64,000 nt of DNA from Leyella stercorea (GCF_021531655.1 NZ_JADYUF010000008.1:34261-98260), one strand, 5' to 3'. Counted from the first letter of the stretch, positions 8,004 through 17,378 are shown. Program-made: numbers and translations. Notes: generated from the letters alone by a model not told the origin.

Positions 8004-10862
8004 TTAAAAGGGAGCTCCCTTCTTCCACGTCTTTGTGTCCGTATCGAAACTGCCTTCCACAACATAACGCTTGCCGTGCATCTTGGTTGAGGGATAGTTG
8101 TCACCGTCGAACAGTATAGGAAAATTACTTTCACCATCTAAACCTTCTAACTTAACTCTCAGATTCTTGTCGTACTCTCCTAATGGGGCTTTGAGGTGGA
8201 GTATGGTCTTGTACCAGGTTTTGTTATTGCTGTCCTGTCCGTATTCCATGCACTCAAATTCGTTAGAAAATTTGCAGTTATTGCACCACATTGTAAATTT
8301 ACCTTTACCATCACTACTGTTTACTCCATATAGACAATACCAACCATTTATTTTTCTGCCCTTAGTATATATGGTATACTCTACGTCTACAACGGTAGGC
8401 TTCTCATCATATACTCTGTAGTAAGGATCCGACAAAGGGTCATACAGATACCAGCCTTCACGATCCTCATAGTTGAAGAGTGTGATGCCGGGGTCGTTGT
8501 GATGAGTGAAACGATGCGGCTGGTAGCCCTCACTGGTGTATGTACCATTGCTGAAAATCAGCAGGGTCTGTCCTGGCTTTATCGTCTTTTGAGGAGTAGT
8601 CTTTGCATCTCCCTTACCGTTGTTAGATCCAGACGTAGCATCATGCGCTATACTGTAATAATACCAACCAGGGTTGTTATTGTCAGGTGTCATCGAGCTA
8701 CCTGGCCACCCTCCGGTGAAATACCATTCTGCCGTATTCTCGTCCTTTGAACCATCAGCCTTTGTCTCACCTATCTGTGTGTAGATGTAGACCTTGTGAT
8801 AGTCCACGTGCGACGAACGGTCTTTACTCCAGTCAGCACCTCCTTGCACCCACCATCCATCTCGCCAGTTGTTGTTTTCTTTAGAATTATTGTAGGCTTC
8901 TTCATCAAGCATATTAGAATGCTGGAATTCTTCAAGGTTACTTGCGTCTTTAGTCCACGCCAAGTCGTTTATGGCTCGCATATAGATACGATAAGGACCT
9001 ACTGGCGGACGCACCGTCACACGTATCTGCTGTTCAACATTGTTATCGCCAATGGCTTTAACAGTAAAGACGTGTGTGGTTGTTGTCACAGGGTTGGTAA
9101 CAGCCGTTATGGTGAAGGTACCATCAGCCACATTAGTTTTGTCGCACTTGATGTTTATTTTAGACTGGGCATATTCTACATTTTGTCCCTCTCCCGAAAC
9201 AGTCCAACCTGACGGGAACTGTATACCACCAAGGTTGGTAGTGAACTTCACCACCTTTGTCAATTCGGACGGATTGTTTTGGTCGTAGTAGATTACAATA
9301 TCCACGGGATCCACCTTGAAGTATGGTGTAACGTCGTACGATACATCAAGGTATTTCTTTATGTTGCCAGCCTTTATCCATACTTTGGCAGTACCTTTAA
9401 GAGCTTTAGCATCTGTAAAGTCTTTTACCGAGAGTTCTGGATTTATACTGAATCTTATACGATGAGTTGCAATATCATTAGTTGCGACAATAACGGGCAA
9501 CTTTCCTGCTGAAATCTTTTCAATCTCCGTATCACATCCAAACGTAATGTTGCTTGCATCGGCATTTGTACCATAGTCGATGATAGCATTTTGCAAGGAT
9601 GTTACTTCTGCACTTGTCTTCGAAGCCCAAAGCGTAGTATGTGTAAAGTCAGCATCAACCTCTGCCAGTTTCCAAGGCTCTACACCTACAACACAATCGA
9701 GGTCGATGTTGCCCAGACTCTTTATGCGTCCTACAATCTCGTAGTATGTGCCGCGTGGGAAAGTTGGAACTTCAGTTGTTGAGGTCTCGTCCTTACGATG
9801 ACCAAGATTGATGTTGTAGCTGTTAGCGATGGCTGAACCACCTACAGCACCATCTACCTTCAATGCCGACTGCTGCGAGGCCTCTTTCACGTAGCGCTCG
9901 GGCAGATAATAGGTAGCACGGAAGAGCCACTTCTCCTTTGGGTTTGTAGGTGCAGCTGCGCCCTCACCTTTCACTTTGATAATGTCCTCGTTGTTGACAT
10001 TGGCATTGGCTGGGGTTTCTGTCCACGAAGTATAGTAAGCGCCACTACCCGTATGTGCCGTAGCATCGTACAATGGCGACTCGATGCCTGTAGCATATTC
10101 GCTGCTTACGTCGGGGTTAGTGAACTTGCCGTCCCACAACAGACTGGTCTGTGGCGAGAGTCGTTTGCCCATAATATCGGTAATCTGCAATCCGTTAGAC
10201 TTCAACGCTGCATTCATGTCCCGGTCTTCGGGATTGTATATAAGGTTAAGACACACCTTTACACAGGTGAATTGCAGATTAGCCATCACGATCTTAGGTG
10301 TCTTGTCCGTATTATTTATGGTAATTGTTCCGTCGGTAGTTATTCCGTCGGCTGCCTTTGTTGCAGGCTCGTATATCATAGGGATATTATTGGCTACGGG
10401 CATACCGGGCTTTGACACCGGGGTGTAACCCAACACCACATTCTTCAAATCACCTTCGGTATTAATGGTCTTATCAGCGAGCACATCCTTCATGTTTGCC
10501 ACTACGTACACACGATAGGTGCCGGGCTTTATCTTGAGCTGATAAGAAGCGACATTCTCGTTGAGCATATTGCTTGCCTCAGGCGATGGAAGTTCCTGCG
10601 AAAGTAATGTTCCTTTGCCCCCAACATGGAAAGCATAAAGGTGGAGGTCGTTGATCTTGCACTCGTCTACAGAGGCATTGTATGTAGGGTTGCTTGGGTC
10701 GAGACTGCTCGTAACCTCATCGCCCTCGCGAGTAACTGGCACATAGACACACAGATTGCCCTCGGATGAAGCCGGGGTGTTGTACACATCGGCATCATCA
10801 GTACATGCTGCCAGCAACAACAGGGCAGCAAGAGAAAGGAGTATGTCTGCAAGTCGTTTCAT
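8004..10862 (-). CDS. Large fimbrial tip lipoprotein with CBM26-like C-terminal repeats
   Basis: The start at 10862 (MKRLADILLSL) gives a standard type II signal peptide with lipobox LLAAC (C20); the in-frame ATG at 10886 would add 8 residues. The mature protein is about 930 residues. The N-terminal half resembles DUF4906/fimbrillin-type accessory subunits. The last 300 residues hold two segments that resemble starch-binding modules of the CBM26 kind: one with YFTGGWPGSSMTPDNNNPGW and GQTLLIFSNGT, the other with GWYCLYGVNSSDGKG and FPILFDGDNYPS. It lies between the Mfa2-like anchor and another large lipoprotein in the fimbrial operon, so I infer a tip adhesin that may bind glycans. Domain names rest on pattern memory. 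Confidence 0.6.
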   Translation of the reverse strand: MKRLADILLSLAALLLLAACTDDADVYNTPASSEGNLCVYVPVTREGDEVTSSLDPSNPTYNASVDECKINDLHLYAFHVGGKGTLLSQELPSPEASNMLNENVASYQLKIKPGTYRVYVVANMKDVLADKTINTEGDLKNVVLGYTPVSKPGMPVANNIPMIYEPATKAADGITTDGTITINNTDKTPKIVMANLQFTCVKVCLNLIYNPEDRDMNAALKSNGLQITDIMGKRLSPQTSLLWDGKFTNPDVSSEYATGIESPLYDATAHTGSGAYYTSWTETPANANVNNEDIIKVKGEGAAAPTNPKEKWLFRATYYLPERYVKEASQQSALKVDGAVGGSAIANSYNINLGHRKDETSTTEVPTFPRGTYYEIVGRIKSLGNIDLDCVVGVEPWKLAEVDADFTHTTLWASKTSAEVTSLQNAIIDYGTNADASNITFGCDTEIEKISAGKLPVIVATNDIATHRIRFSINPELSVKDFTDAKALKGTAKVWIKAGNIKKYLDVSYDVTPYFKVDPVDIVIYYDQNNPSELTKVVKFTTNLGGIQFPSGWTVSGEGQNVEYAQSKINIKCDKTNVADGTFTITAVTNPVTTTTHVFTVKAIGDNNVEQQIRVTVRPPVGPYRIYMRAINDLAWTKDASNLEEFQHSNMLDEEAYNNSKENNNWRDGWWVQGGADWSKDRSSHVDYHKVYIYTQIGETKADGSKDENTAEWYFTGGWPGSSMTPDNNNPGWYYYSIAHDATSGSNNGKGDAKTTPQKTIKPGQTLLIFSNGTYTSEGYQPHRFTHHNDPGITLFNYEDREGWYLYDPLSDPYYRVYDEKPTVVDVEYTIYTKGRKINGWYCLYGVNSSDGKGKFTMWCNNCKFSNEFECMEYGQDSNNKTWYKTILHLKAPLGEYDKNLRVKLEGLDGESNFPILFDGDNYPSTKMHGKRYVVEGSFDTDTKTWKKGAPF

Positions 10863-10970
10863 TGTTTTTGTTGTAATTAGGTTCAATACTTTAGTTTAAG
10901 TTTCGCAAGCGAAAGGAGTTATCGGAAGTTATCTGAAGACGACTCGCTTCGATTGTGAAGTTAATGGACA

Positions 10971-12038
10971 TTACAGGCTGATGCGCTGAATGCGCTTTGC
11001 CCAGTCGAGCACACCAACAGAGAGGTTGACGTATTGCCACTCGGTTCCGATGAGGAAGAAGTCGAGGCGGTAGTCGTACTCGCGGTCGAGGTATTCCTGT
11101 ATGCCGTAGTTCTGTGCGGCATAAGCATCGCGTCCCTGCTGAAGTATGTCGGGCAGGTTTATCAAGGCGATTGTCTTGCCCGTCACCTTATTATATATAT
11201 GTAGCATGGCGTTGCGGTCGTTCTGTTCGGGTGGGAAGTAGACCAGACGCGAGAGCATCAGTCCTGCATGAGCGGTACGTTCCTTAACGTTTCCGGTCTC
11301 ATCGCGGAACTCAGTAGTCCATGTATGGAAAGGCGTATAGCGAAGCTTGGAGTCACTTGCCAAAGAGTTGTCGTAATTGATGTAGCCATTATCGGCTATT
11401 ACCTCATAACCGAAATCATCGGCAGAGATTTTGTCGGGTGCGTCTATCTGATGCAGCGAGATAGTAAGCTGCTTGGTGTCGCGCACCAAGGAGATGGTAT
11501 CGTGTGTGCCCTTAAGGTCGTACACGGTAGTGAGATGTTGTGATTTGCCAATCCATAGCGTGTCGAGCGGAGCCGAACAGTCAACCTCAGCAATGTCGCC
11601 CGCCTCATTGCGGTCTAACACGGTGTTGAACTTAGTCATGTCTTCGCCTTCGTTAGGGGCATGAATGCGGAACTTGGCACCATTAGTTGCCAAAGCATCT
11701 TCGTAGCGTTTCTGCTTTGCAATGGCGAGAAATTGGTATTCGCCAGGCTGCAAGTTGAGATGTACGGCAAAGTCATGGCGGCGGATAGGAGCGTCGGTGT
11801 CGGTATTGAAAGCGTCCTGACGGAACAGATACTTGCCGTCCTTATCGTACACCATGACAACAACGCCTCCAACATGGTCGTTGAAAAGGTCGGCGCGCTG
11901 CGTGTTGTAGTCATAGCGGAAGTGCAGGTAAGCGCCATTGTCGCATGGCTCAAGGTCGTCGTGCATCAGCGAGCACGAAGCCAGCAATGGTGCAAAGGCG
12001 AGGAGTGAGCATATATATTTAACCAGTCCGTGAAACAT
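10971..12038 (-). CDS. FimB/Mfa2-family fimbrial anchor lipoprotein
   Basis: This 355-residue protein has lipobox LLASC (C22) followed by a short acidic linker and two beta-sandwich-like regions. The opening of the mature chain (LEPCDNGAYLHFRYDYN) is typical of Mfa2/FimB-type proteins, which anchor short fimbriae in the outer membrane and limit their length. It follows the major fimbrillin and precedes the large accessory lipoproteins, the order seen in mfa loci. Its C-terminus, DWAKRIQRISL, matches the fimbrillin C-terminus SWAKRSQQIKL, which is noteworthy. The spacing to the fimbrillin gene (98 bases) contains a GC-rich hairpin. Confidence 0.75.
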   Translation of the reverse strand: MFHGLVKYICSLLAFAPLLASCSLMHDDLEPCDNGAYLHFRYDYNTQRADLFNDHVGGVVVMVYDKDGKYLFRQDAFNTDTDAPIRRHDFAVHLNLQPGEYQFLAIAKQKRYEDALATNGAKFRIHAPNEGEDMTKFNTVLDRNEAGDIAEVDCSAPLDTLWIGKSQHLTTVYDLKGTHDTISLVRDTKQLTISLHQIDAPDKISADDFGYEVIADNGYINYDNSLASDSKLRYTPFHTWTTEFRDETGNVKERTAHAGLMLSRLVYFPPEQNDRNAMLHIYNKVTGKTIALINLPDILQQGRDAYAAQNYGIQEYLDREYDYRLDFFLIGTEWQYVNLSVGVLDWAKRIQRISL

Positions 12039-12093
12039 AATGTTTGCCGTTAAATTAATTAAGATGAATTTAGATATTGATGTTTAGATAGCA

Positions 12094-12115
12094 GCGGAGG
12101 TTCGGAGACCTCCGC
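12094..12115 (-). promoter_or_regulatory. GC-rich hairpin between fimbrillin and anchor genes
   Basis: GCGGAGGT (12094-12101) and ACCTCCGC (12108-12115) form an 8-bp stem with a 6-base loop in the only gap after the major fimbrillin. No T-run follows on the minus strand, so it is more likely a partial terminator or an mRNA 3'-end stabiliser that helps make more fimbrillin than anchor. Confidence 0.45.
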
Positions 12116-12136
12116 CGCTTTATGCTTTGTTTATTA

Positions 12137-13885
12137 TTAGAGCTTAATCTGCTGACTGCGCTTAGCCCAGCTAAGAATCTTAACCTCTACGTTGACGTAC
12201 TGATCGTTCTCATCATCAGGAAGAGTAGGCTTAACCTCAGGAACATCAGGATAGCCAAGACCGCTGATGCTTGTTACAGAAAGGTTGTACCAGTTGTTAC
12301 GGAGAACACCATAACGACCGAGATACTTTTCGTTATTTGAATCATAAGCTTCACCAGCATTCCAAGGTGTCAGCTCGTTGAAGTGCTTGATGCGGGCGAT
12401 GTAGTATGCCTCACCGTTGAGGTATGTTGAGATACCAACTATTACCTTATGGGTGGTTGGATCTTCTGACAAACCAAGCTTCTCGTTGACTTCTTTAATA
12501 ACATTTTCATTAATCTTTGATGTATAGGTGCCTGTTTCGTCGCTAAATGTAATATTAGCAGTCTCAATAATGTGCTGACCTGCCTCTCCACTAATATTAT
12601 TAGTAGTTGCATCAAGCTTTACATCATACTTTTCCTGCTCAGTAGAATTTGTTATCTTCATAGCATTGATAGCAAGGGTCTTAATCTGCTGCGCAAGTTT
12701 AGTTGCATCCCAGATAGCGGTGTTATTACCAATCTTATAGAATGTCTGTCCTGTTACAAAATCCTTAGGAGTGAAGACAGCCTTGAACACAACACGTGTA
12801 GTCTGACCCTGCTTCATGTTACCAAGGTTGAATGTATTCTCAAGACAGTACTGAGGTTTGTCTGCACCAGCGAGACCATCAACATTACCTTTAGCAATCA
12901 TGTTGAACTCAGTCTTGCAGTTTTCCAAAATCTGAAAATCAGCTTTATCATAATTAGGATCTACACCCCAATATACGCGCTTGAAAGTAGAATTTGCATT
13001 AGTGTCATAGAAGCGCTCATTACTCCATATACCAGCATAAACAGTAGTCAAGCCGCCAATCTGATGAACGGGGAAGGTTTTCGTATTGGTTACGTCAAGT
13101 TTCCAATTCTCGATTTTCACAGTAGCGTCTTTATATGTACCATCAGCAACTGTGTAACCATCAGTTTCAAAGTTCTGCATTGTAACCTTAGCCAAACCAC
13201 GCTCTACATAAACAGTAGTAGCAGGCTTTGCTTGAGCCTCCTCACGTGATGCGCAGACGTTTTTAACGTCTACAAGAGTTGGCTGATCTGAAGCTGACTT
13301 ATACTCTGGAGCATTTGCCATAAAGATGCCATTTGTTGACTTCTCATAGTTAGCAACAATTACCTTTGATGGGTCTTTGCTCCAAGCAGCGTATGTTTCA
13401 GCATCAGTAGGCAATGTTACTTTTTTATTAGAGGTATCCCCGTTATAATTATTAAGAAGAACCAGTGCCTTATAGTTGCCACCTACCGTTACATTCGAGA
13501 GCTTCACAGTAGCAATAGCCGCTGTTGTTACACCATTCTCATCCGTTTTTTTAGTCCAAGGGTTCATGGTTCCAAGCTCGGCACTTGTAACAAACTTATC
13601 AGTAGAAGCGTCGAAGATAAGAATAGTACCATTCTTAACCTCATACTCAGCAGCGGTTCCTTCAGCAAATGAAGGTGTACCATCTGCTGGTGTAGGCGCT
13701 GGATCACCGTCTCCACGAGTACCAGTACCAGTAGTTGTCGGCAGATTGATTGTGAATGAAGCATAAGCTTCACCTGCCTTGCCAGCATTGTCTTTACCAT
13801 CAGGAGCGAGGTTGTCGTTGCTTGAGCAACCCACCAAGGCCGTAGCCATAACAGCCATTCCGAATAGATTCTTAACGTTTACCAT
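12137..13885 (-). CDS. Mfa1-like major fimbrillin precursor lipoprotein
   Basis: This 582-residue protein has a lipobox LVGC (C20), an acidic linker, and a first beta-strand block (AYASFTINLP) followed by GTGTRG with Arg57. In P. gingivalis such precursors are lipidated, exported, and cut after an arginine in this region to expose a polymerisation groove; Arg57 is the candidate site. The long C-terminal domain ends VKILSWAKRSQQIKL, a plausible donor strand. The neighbours are an Mfa2-like anchor downstream and DUF3575/DUF3868 genes upstream. I see no clear -7 element in the 350-base gap upstream, which holds repeat copy B. Confidence 0.8.
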   Translation of the reverse strand: MVNVKNLFGMAVMATALVGCSSNDNLAPDGKDNAGKAGEAYASFTINLPTTTGTGTRGDGDPAPTPADGTPSFAEGTAAEYEVKNGTILIFDASTDKFVTSAELGTMNPWTKKTDENGVTTAAIATVKLSNVTVGGNYKALVLLNNYNGDTSNKKVTLPTDAETYAAWSKDPSKVIVANYEKSTNGIFMANAPEYKSASDQPTLVDVKNVCASREEAQAKPATTVYVERGLAKVTMQNFETDGYTVADGTYKDATVKIENWKLDVTNTKTFPVHQIGGLTTVYAGIWSNERFYDTNANSTFKRVYWGVDPNYDKADFQILENCKTEFNMIAKGNVDGLAGADKPQYCLENTFNLGNMKQGQTTRVVFKAVFTPKDFVTGQTFYKIGNNTAIWDATKLAQQIKTLAINAMKITNSTEQEKYDVKLDATTNNISGEAGQHIIETANITFSDETGTYTSKINENVIKEVNEKLGLSEDPTTHKVIVGISTYLNGEAYYIARIKHFNELTPWNAGEAYDSNNEKYLGRYGVLRNNWYNLSVTSISGLGYPDVPEVKPTLPDDENDQYVNVEVKILSWAKRSQQIKL

Positions 13886-13944
13886 AGTTTAATAGTTAAA
13901 TTGATTAATGTTTATTTTGTTATTATTTTGAGCGTAAGTAATCT

Positions 13945-14183
13945 GGAGGGGTGCAAAACTTAATCAGCGCAGGCTGAAGGCCCAATAATCACATAGCCCA
14001 GGGCAATGCCTTGGGTGCTTAAAGGCATTACGTCCAATCGCCCTGTAAGGGCTAAAGCATTGAAGCAGAACGCTTTTGCCCTTACAGGGCGTCTTTGGTT
14101 TTTCTCTTATTATTTCCCAGGGCGTTGCCGGGCTATGAGCTTCTGCCCTTTCAGGGCGTGCTGCTATACTTTTGACTCCCTCC
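13945..14183 (+). repeat. Long palindromic repeat, copy B
   Basis: Same family as 5294-5559. Central arms are CGCCCTGTAAGGGCTAAAGC (14039-14058) and GCTTTTGCCCTTACAGGGCG (14072-14091), with one mismatch. The copy lies inside the fimbrial operon between the DUF3868 gene and the fimbrillin gene, so it would be in their transcript if the operon is continuous. Confidence 0.85.
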
Positions 14184-14232
14184 TATTCAAAGAGACACAT
14201 TATTCTACGGCACACTCGCCATAGCTCACGTA

Positions 14233-15678
14233 TTATTTCGTGTTAGCAATGCGCTCGGCATTAGCTTTGGCATCAGCCGAACCAGCAGCAGCAGCCTCGG
14301 CAAACAACTGGCGAGCTGACTCATAGTCCTTTTTCAATACAGCCAGAGTGCCTCGTGCGTTCAATGCCTCTGCCGAGTTGCCGGCTTTCTGCAGATGTTT
14401 CTCTGCTGAAGCAATGTCGCGTCGTTGCAAGTCGGCACATGCAGCATTAAGGTTGGCAGTCGGGTCTTCGGGGAACATTCGCACGGCTATGTCGAACACC
14501 TCATTGAATTCTGCCGAACCCGCCTCCATTGTCTGTGCTACAAGATACATCTCCTGAAGCGAAAGCTGCTGCGGACGGGTCTTCAGTATCTGCTTGGCTT
14601 CTTCAACCGAGAAAGGCCTTACCGTATAGCTCACAGTGTAGTCGCTGTGGCGCAGTCGCGGATAGATGTCGTTAAGTATCACGGCATATTCCTGCGGATA
14701 GAGTTGGCGTATGCGCATGTCCTTGTCGTCGGGTGCAAGGCTTGAATTCGAAATCTTCAGTATATCGTCCTTGTTAGCCAGATGCGACTTCTGCACCTTC
14801 TGGCGGAATCCATTCCAATCCTCAGGTGTGGAGTTTGAGCTGAACAGCTTGGCTTCAATAGGATAAAGCTTAGCCACATAACTCTTCAGAGCAGCGGCAC
14901 GCTCTCGAGCCAGGCGCTCGTTGTTGGCATAAGGACCGTCGGGCGAGGCAAAGCCATGAATATTGATGTCCGTAATCTGCACATTCTTGTCGTTGCGCAC
15001 AAGGTCGATGGTCTTCGTTATCTTGGCCAATTCGCGTGCGTTCTCAAAGAGATCAGCCACAATATCCGTCTTGTTGACACGGAAACTGAGGTAAGCCTCA
15101 CCCTTCTCGGCACGTTGCTTGCGTGCCTCGGCAGCCGGCTTTACAAAGGCAATGTCAGGCATCCAAGCTCCAATATTGTCGATAGTTGCAATCTGGAGAT
15201 TGTCGAGATTCTCCCTGTCTCCACATCCGCAGATGTCTTGAGCGGTAAGCAGACTCAAGTGTTCGGTCTCAAACGGGCGCTTGCGTGTAATGGTCTGGCT
15301 GTAGCTAACGCTCTGCTCAGTTCCGTTCTTGCGCTGTATCACCAAAGGCTGCTGAGATTCATTAGCCATTGCAGCCAATTCGCCGCTACGCTCCATGCGT
15401 ATCTGTTTGGCCCTGCCATTAATTATAATAGGTGTAAGAGCAGTAGTGTCGCCGTCGGCAGCAAGCATCGGAGTGAAAACAAGCTGCTGTTCAGCCTTAA
15501 GCTTCAGGTTGTTTAGGTTAAGGCTGAACGCCACATCCACCTTGTTGCCTTCGACATGTGTCTTCAGATTGTCGATGGCTACAGCTCCCGAAGCAAGCTT
15601 CTGTGCCATTGCCGAGCTGTACGAAGCTGCTCCTATGAGGCACGAAATGATGATGCGAGTCAATGAGTTTGTGTTCAT
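14233..15678 (-). CDS. DUF3868/OmpA-like envelope protein of the fimbrial operon
   Basis: This 481-residue protein has a Sec signal peptide (ending SSAMAQ, about residue 26). The N-terminal domain matches the DUF3868 pattern (an imperfect repeat of beta-strands with NLNNLKLKAEQQLVF). The middle contains INIHGFASPDGPYANNERLA followed by RERAAALKSYV, which is the peptidoglycan-binding OmpA-like signature. The C-terminal 120 residues are helical and TPR-like (AEKHLQKAGN, ESARQLFAEAA). In Bacteroides-type fimbrial loci this pair (DUF3575 plus DUF3868) precedes the fimbrillin genes and probably forms part of the assembly or anchoring apparatus. That role is inferred from context. Confidence 0.75.
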   Translation of the reverse strand: MNTNSLTRIIISCLIGAASYSSAMAQKLASGAVAIDNLKTHVEGNKVDVAFSLNLNNLKLKAEQQLVFTPMLAADGDTTALTPIIINGRAKQIRMERSGELAAMANESQQPLVIQRKNGTEQSVSYSQTITRKRPFETEHLSLLTAQDICGCGDRENLDNLQIATIDNIGAWMPDIAFVKPAAEARKQRAEKGEAYLSFRVNKTDIVADLFENARELAKITKTIDLVRNDKNVQITDINIHGFASPDGPYANNERLARERAAALKSYVAKLYPIEAKLFSSNSTPEDWNGFRQKVQKSHLANKDDILKISNSSLAPDDKDMRIRQLYPQEYAVILNDIYPRLRHSDYTVSYTVRPFSVEEAKQILKTRPQQLSLQEMYLVAQTMEAGSAEFNEVFDIAVRMFPEDPTANLNAACADLQRRDIASAEKHLQKAGNSAEALNARGTLAVLKKDYESARQLFAEAAAAGSADAKANAERIANTK

Positions 15679-15686
15679 AATGCTGT

Positions 15687-16253
15687 CTAGAATATATAAA
15701 TCATACTGAGAGCCGCCTTAGTCGGTCCTACATAATTTCGATGGTTCTTGTCCAAGCATCGGGCACAACGTCCGTAGAGCTTGTATGGACTATAAGCATA
15801 GCCCACGCCTAACGACGCTTCCATATTCCAATGGCGCGACATCAGCCATTGATAGCCATAGGTTACGCCTGCACCTATATACCATCCTTCATAGTGGCGA
15901 CCACGTTTTGTCTTGGGAAGTATTCCGAATGGCAGGTCTACGTTCTTGATGTTGTATTCGCCGGCAAGAGCGTGCAATCCGAAGAAACTGCCTCCGAAGC
16001 GTTGGCATGTCCACCAACGGTATTCAGGCTCTACGTTCCAGAAACGTACCTTCCTGTCCCTTGAAAACTTCCAGGGATTGATGGTGGCAAACAGTTGTGC
16101 TGTCTGCTTTTCGGCTATGCCAACTTCAACACCTACGTTGAGCGATGCTGTAGCCCAACCCAATAGGTTGGTCTTCAATGCCACGTCCTGCGCTATTGCT
16201 GTGCCTGACGTTGCGAATAGCATCATTGCCAATATGAATATCTGTTTCATCAT
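15687..16253 (-). CDS. DUF3575 outer-membrane beta-barrel protein
   Basis: This 188-residue protein has a signal peptide (ending GTAIAQ). The mature part opens with DVALKTNLLGWATASLNVGV and continues in alternating aromatic strands (VEPEYRWWTCQRF, GWYIGAGVTYGYQW) to a terminal MIYIF, as expected of a small 8-strand outer-membrane barrel of family DUF3575. It is the first gene of the fimbrial operon, 8 bases before the DUF3868 gene. A promoter of TAACTTTG type lies 150 bases upstream. I infer a co-function with fimbriae from the constant gene pairing; no enzymatic motif is present. Confidence 0.78.
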   Translation of the reverse strand: MMKQIFILAMMLFATSGTAIAQDVALKTNLLGWATASLNVGVEVGIAEKQTAQLFATINPWKFSRDRKVRFWNVEPEYRWWTCQRFGGSFFGLHALAGEYNIKNVDLPFGILPKTKRGRHYEGWYIGAGVTYGYQWLMSRHWNMEASLGVGYAYSPYKLYGRCARCLDKNHRNYVGPTKAALSMIYIF

Positions 16254-16403
16254 TTCAGGCTTTTGTAATAATTATTTATATTTGGTTTAAGCTTTTTCTT
16301 CTACACCATTACATACGAATGTTTTGTGTCTCAATAGCATTCTATATGATTTTTGTGTTTAACGTTATTGTCGTTTTGAAAGTCTTGTGTCATCTTTATT
16401 ACG
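16254..16403 (-). other. Leader region of the fimbrial operon
   Basis: About 150 AT-rich bases lie between the promoter at 16404-16411 and the DUF3575 start. No invertible-promoter repeats and no recombinase gene were seen, unlike some Bacteroides fimbrial loci. No clear secondary structure was found. Confidence 0.4.
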
Positions 16404-16411
16404 CAAAGTTA
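16404..16411 (-). promoter_or_regulatory. -7 promoter element TAACTTTG of the fimbrial operon
   Basis: CAAAGTTA on the plus strand reads TAACTTTG on the minus strand. It lies between the terminator at 16524-16556 and the first fimbrial gene, marking an operon boundary. No -33 TTTG is found at the usual spacing. Confidence 0.55.
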
Positions 16412-16523
16412 TAACTAAAATCATTAGCCTATATATAGTTCAAACAAAAAATCCGCTGGAAATTTATGCAAACGATTACACTACTCACAAATATGATGAT
16501 TAGGTTATGTGGTAAAAACAACA

Positions 16524-16556
16524 GCGGCAGGGTTGACATCACGTCGACCCTGCCGC
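16524..16556 (-). terminator. Intrinsic terminator after the lpxA-type gene
   Basis: The arms GCGGCAGGGTTGAC (16524-16537) and GTCGACCCTGCCGC (16543-16556) form a 14-bp stem with one wobble and a 5-base loop. On the minus strand it is followed by TGTTGTTTTTACC. This is a strong intrinsic terminator, 50 bases past the stop codon at 16605. Confidence 0.8.
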
Positions 16557-16604
16557 ATCTTTTGAAATAACAACACTAATATATAAAAGGTATGAAAATG
16601 CTTT

Positions 16605-17378
16605 TTATATCTTGCTTATGATGCCCAACTTGCTACCCTCAAGGAAGTTGACGATAGCGTTGATTTCCTTTCCAGGAGGCACCTGTTCCTTAATCTGATT
16701 GATTGCATCAAATACACTGGTCTGTCCGTGGAACACCAGACGATAGGCATTGGCGATGTGGCCGATGACCTTGTCGGTTGTGTTAGACGACTTGAGCAGT
16801 GTCTCGTTGACGCCACCGTAGCGCACGGGGTTGTCGGTAGCTACGATGAACGGAGGAACATCCTTCGAGATGCGCACACCGCTGGTGACCATAGATGCAC
16901 CACCGATGCGCACGTTAGCATTCAAGATGACACCTGACGAGAAGATGGCTGCGCTGTGAATCTCGCAGTCGCCTGCCACCTTTGTACCATAACCGAAGGT
17001 TACATAATCGTCTACCTTGGTGTCGTGTGAGATGTGTACACCCTCCATGAAGAAGTTGCGGTTGCCGATACGTGTCTCGCCGTCGGCGAATGTGGCGCGA
17101 TTGACCACCACATTCTCACGGAAAATGTTCTCATCGCCAATAACAAGGCGTGTGTCAGCACCCGTATAGTTGAAGTCCTGAGGTTCAGCACCGAGCACGG
17201 TGTTCTGATATACCTTGTTGCCACGTCCCATCTTAGTGCCACGCATGATGCTGACGTATGGGAAGATGATGCAGTCGTCGCCTATTTCAACACCGTCCTC
17301 GATGTAGGCAAACGGATAGATTGTAACGTTCTTGCCAATATTTGCACCCGGAGCTATGTATGCTTTATCACTTATCAT
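16605..17378 (-). CDS. lpxA: LpxA-type acyl-ACP--UDP-GlcNAc O-acyltransferase
   Basis: The first step of lipid A synthesis transfers a 3-hydroxyacyl chain from ACP to UDP-GlcNAc. This 257-residue protein has the left-handed beta-helix hexapeptide pattern through about residue 190 (for example YIAPGANIGKNVTIYPFAYI) and a helical C-terminus. HISHD carries the catalytic His equivalent. The ATG at 17378 (MISDKAYIAPG) is chosen; the open frame continues 52 residues upstream, but those come from 54-bp AT-rich repeats and are not protein-like. It is not in an lpxC/lpxD cluster, so a second LpxA-like paralogue (Bacteroidetes often have two) is possible. It lies downstream of the efflux genes. Confidence 0.82.
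   Translation of the reverse strand: MISDKAYIAPGANIGKNVTIYPFAYIEDGVEIGDDCIIFPYVSIMRGTKMGRGNKVYQNTVLGAEPQDFNYTGADTRLVIGDENIFRENVVVNRATFADGETRIGNRNFFMEGVHISHDTKVDDYVTFGYGTKVAGDCEIHSAAIFSSGVILNANVRIGGASMVTSGVRISKDVPPFIVATDNPVRYGGVNETLLKSSNTTDKVIGHIANAYRLVFHGQTSVFDAINQIKEQVPPGKEINAIVNFLEGSKLGIISKI

Noticed and set aside
16254..16604. Invertible fimbrial promoter
   Set aside because: No inverted repeats flank the promoter and no site-specific recombinase gene is adjacent.
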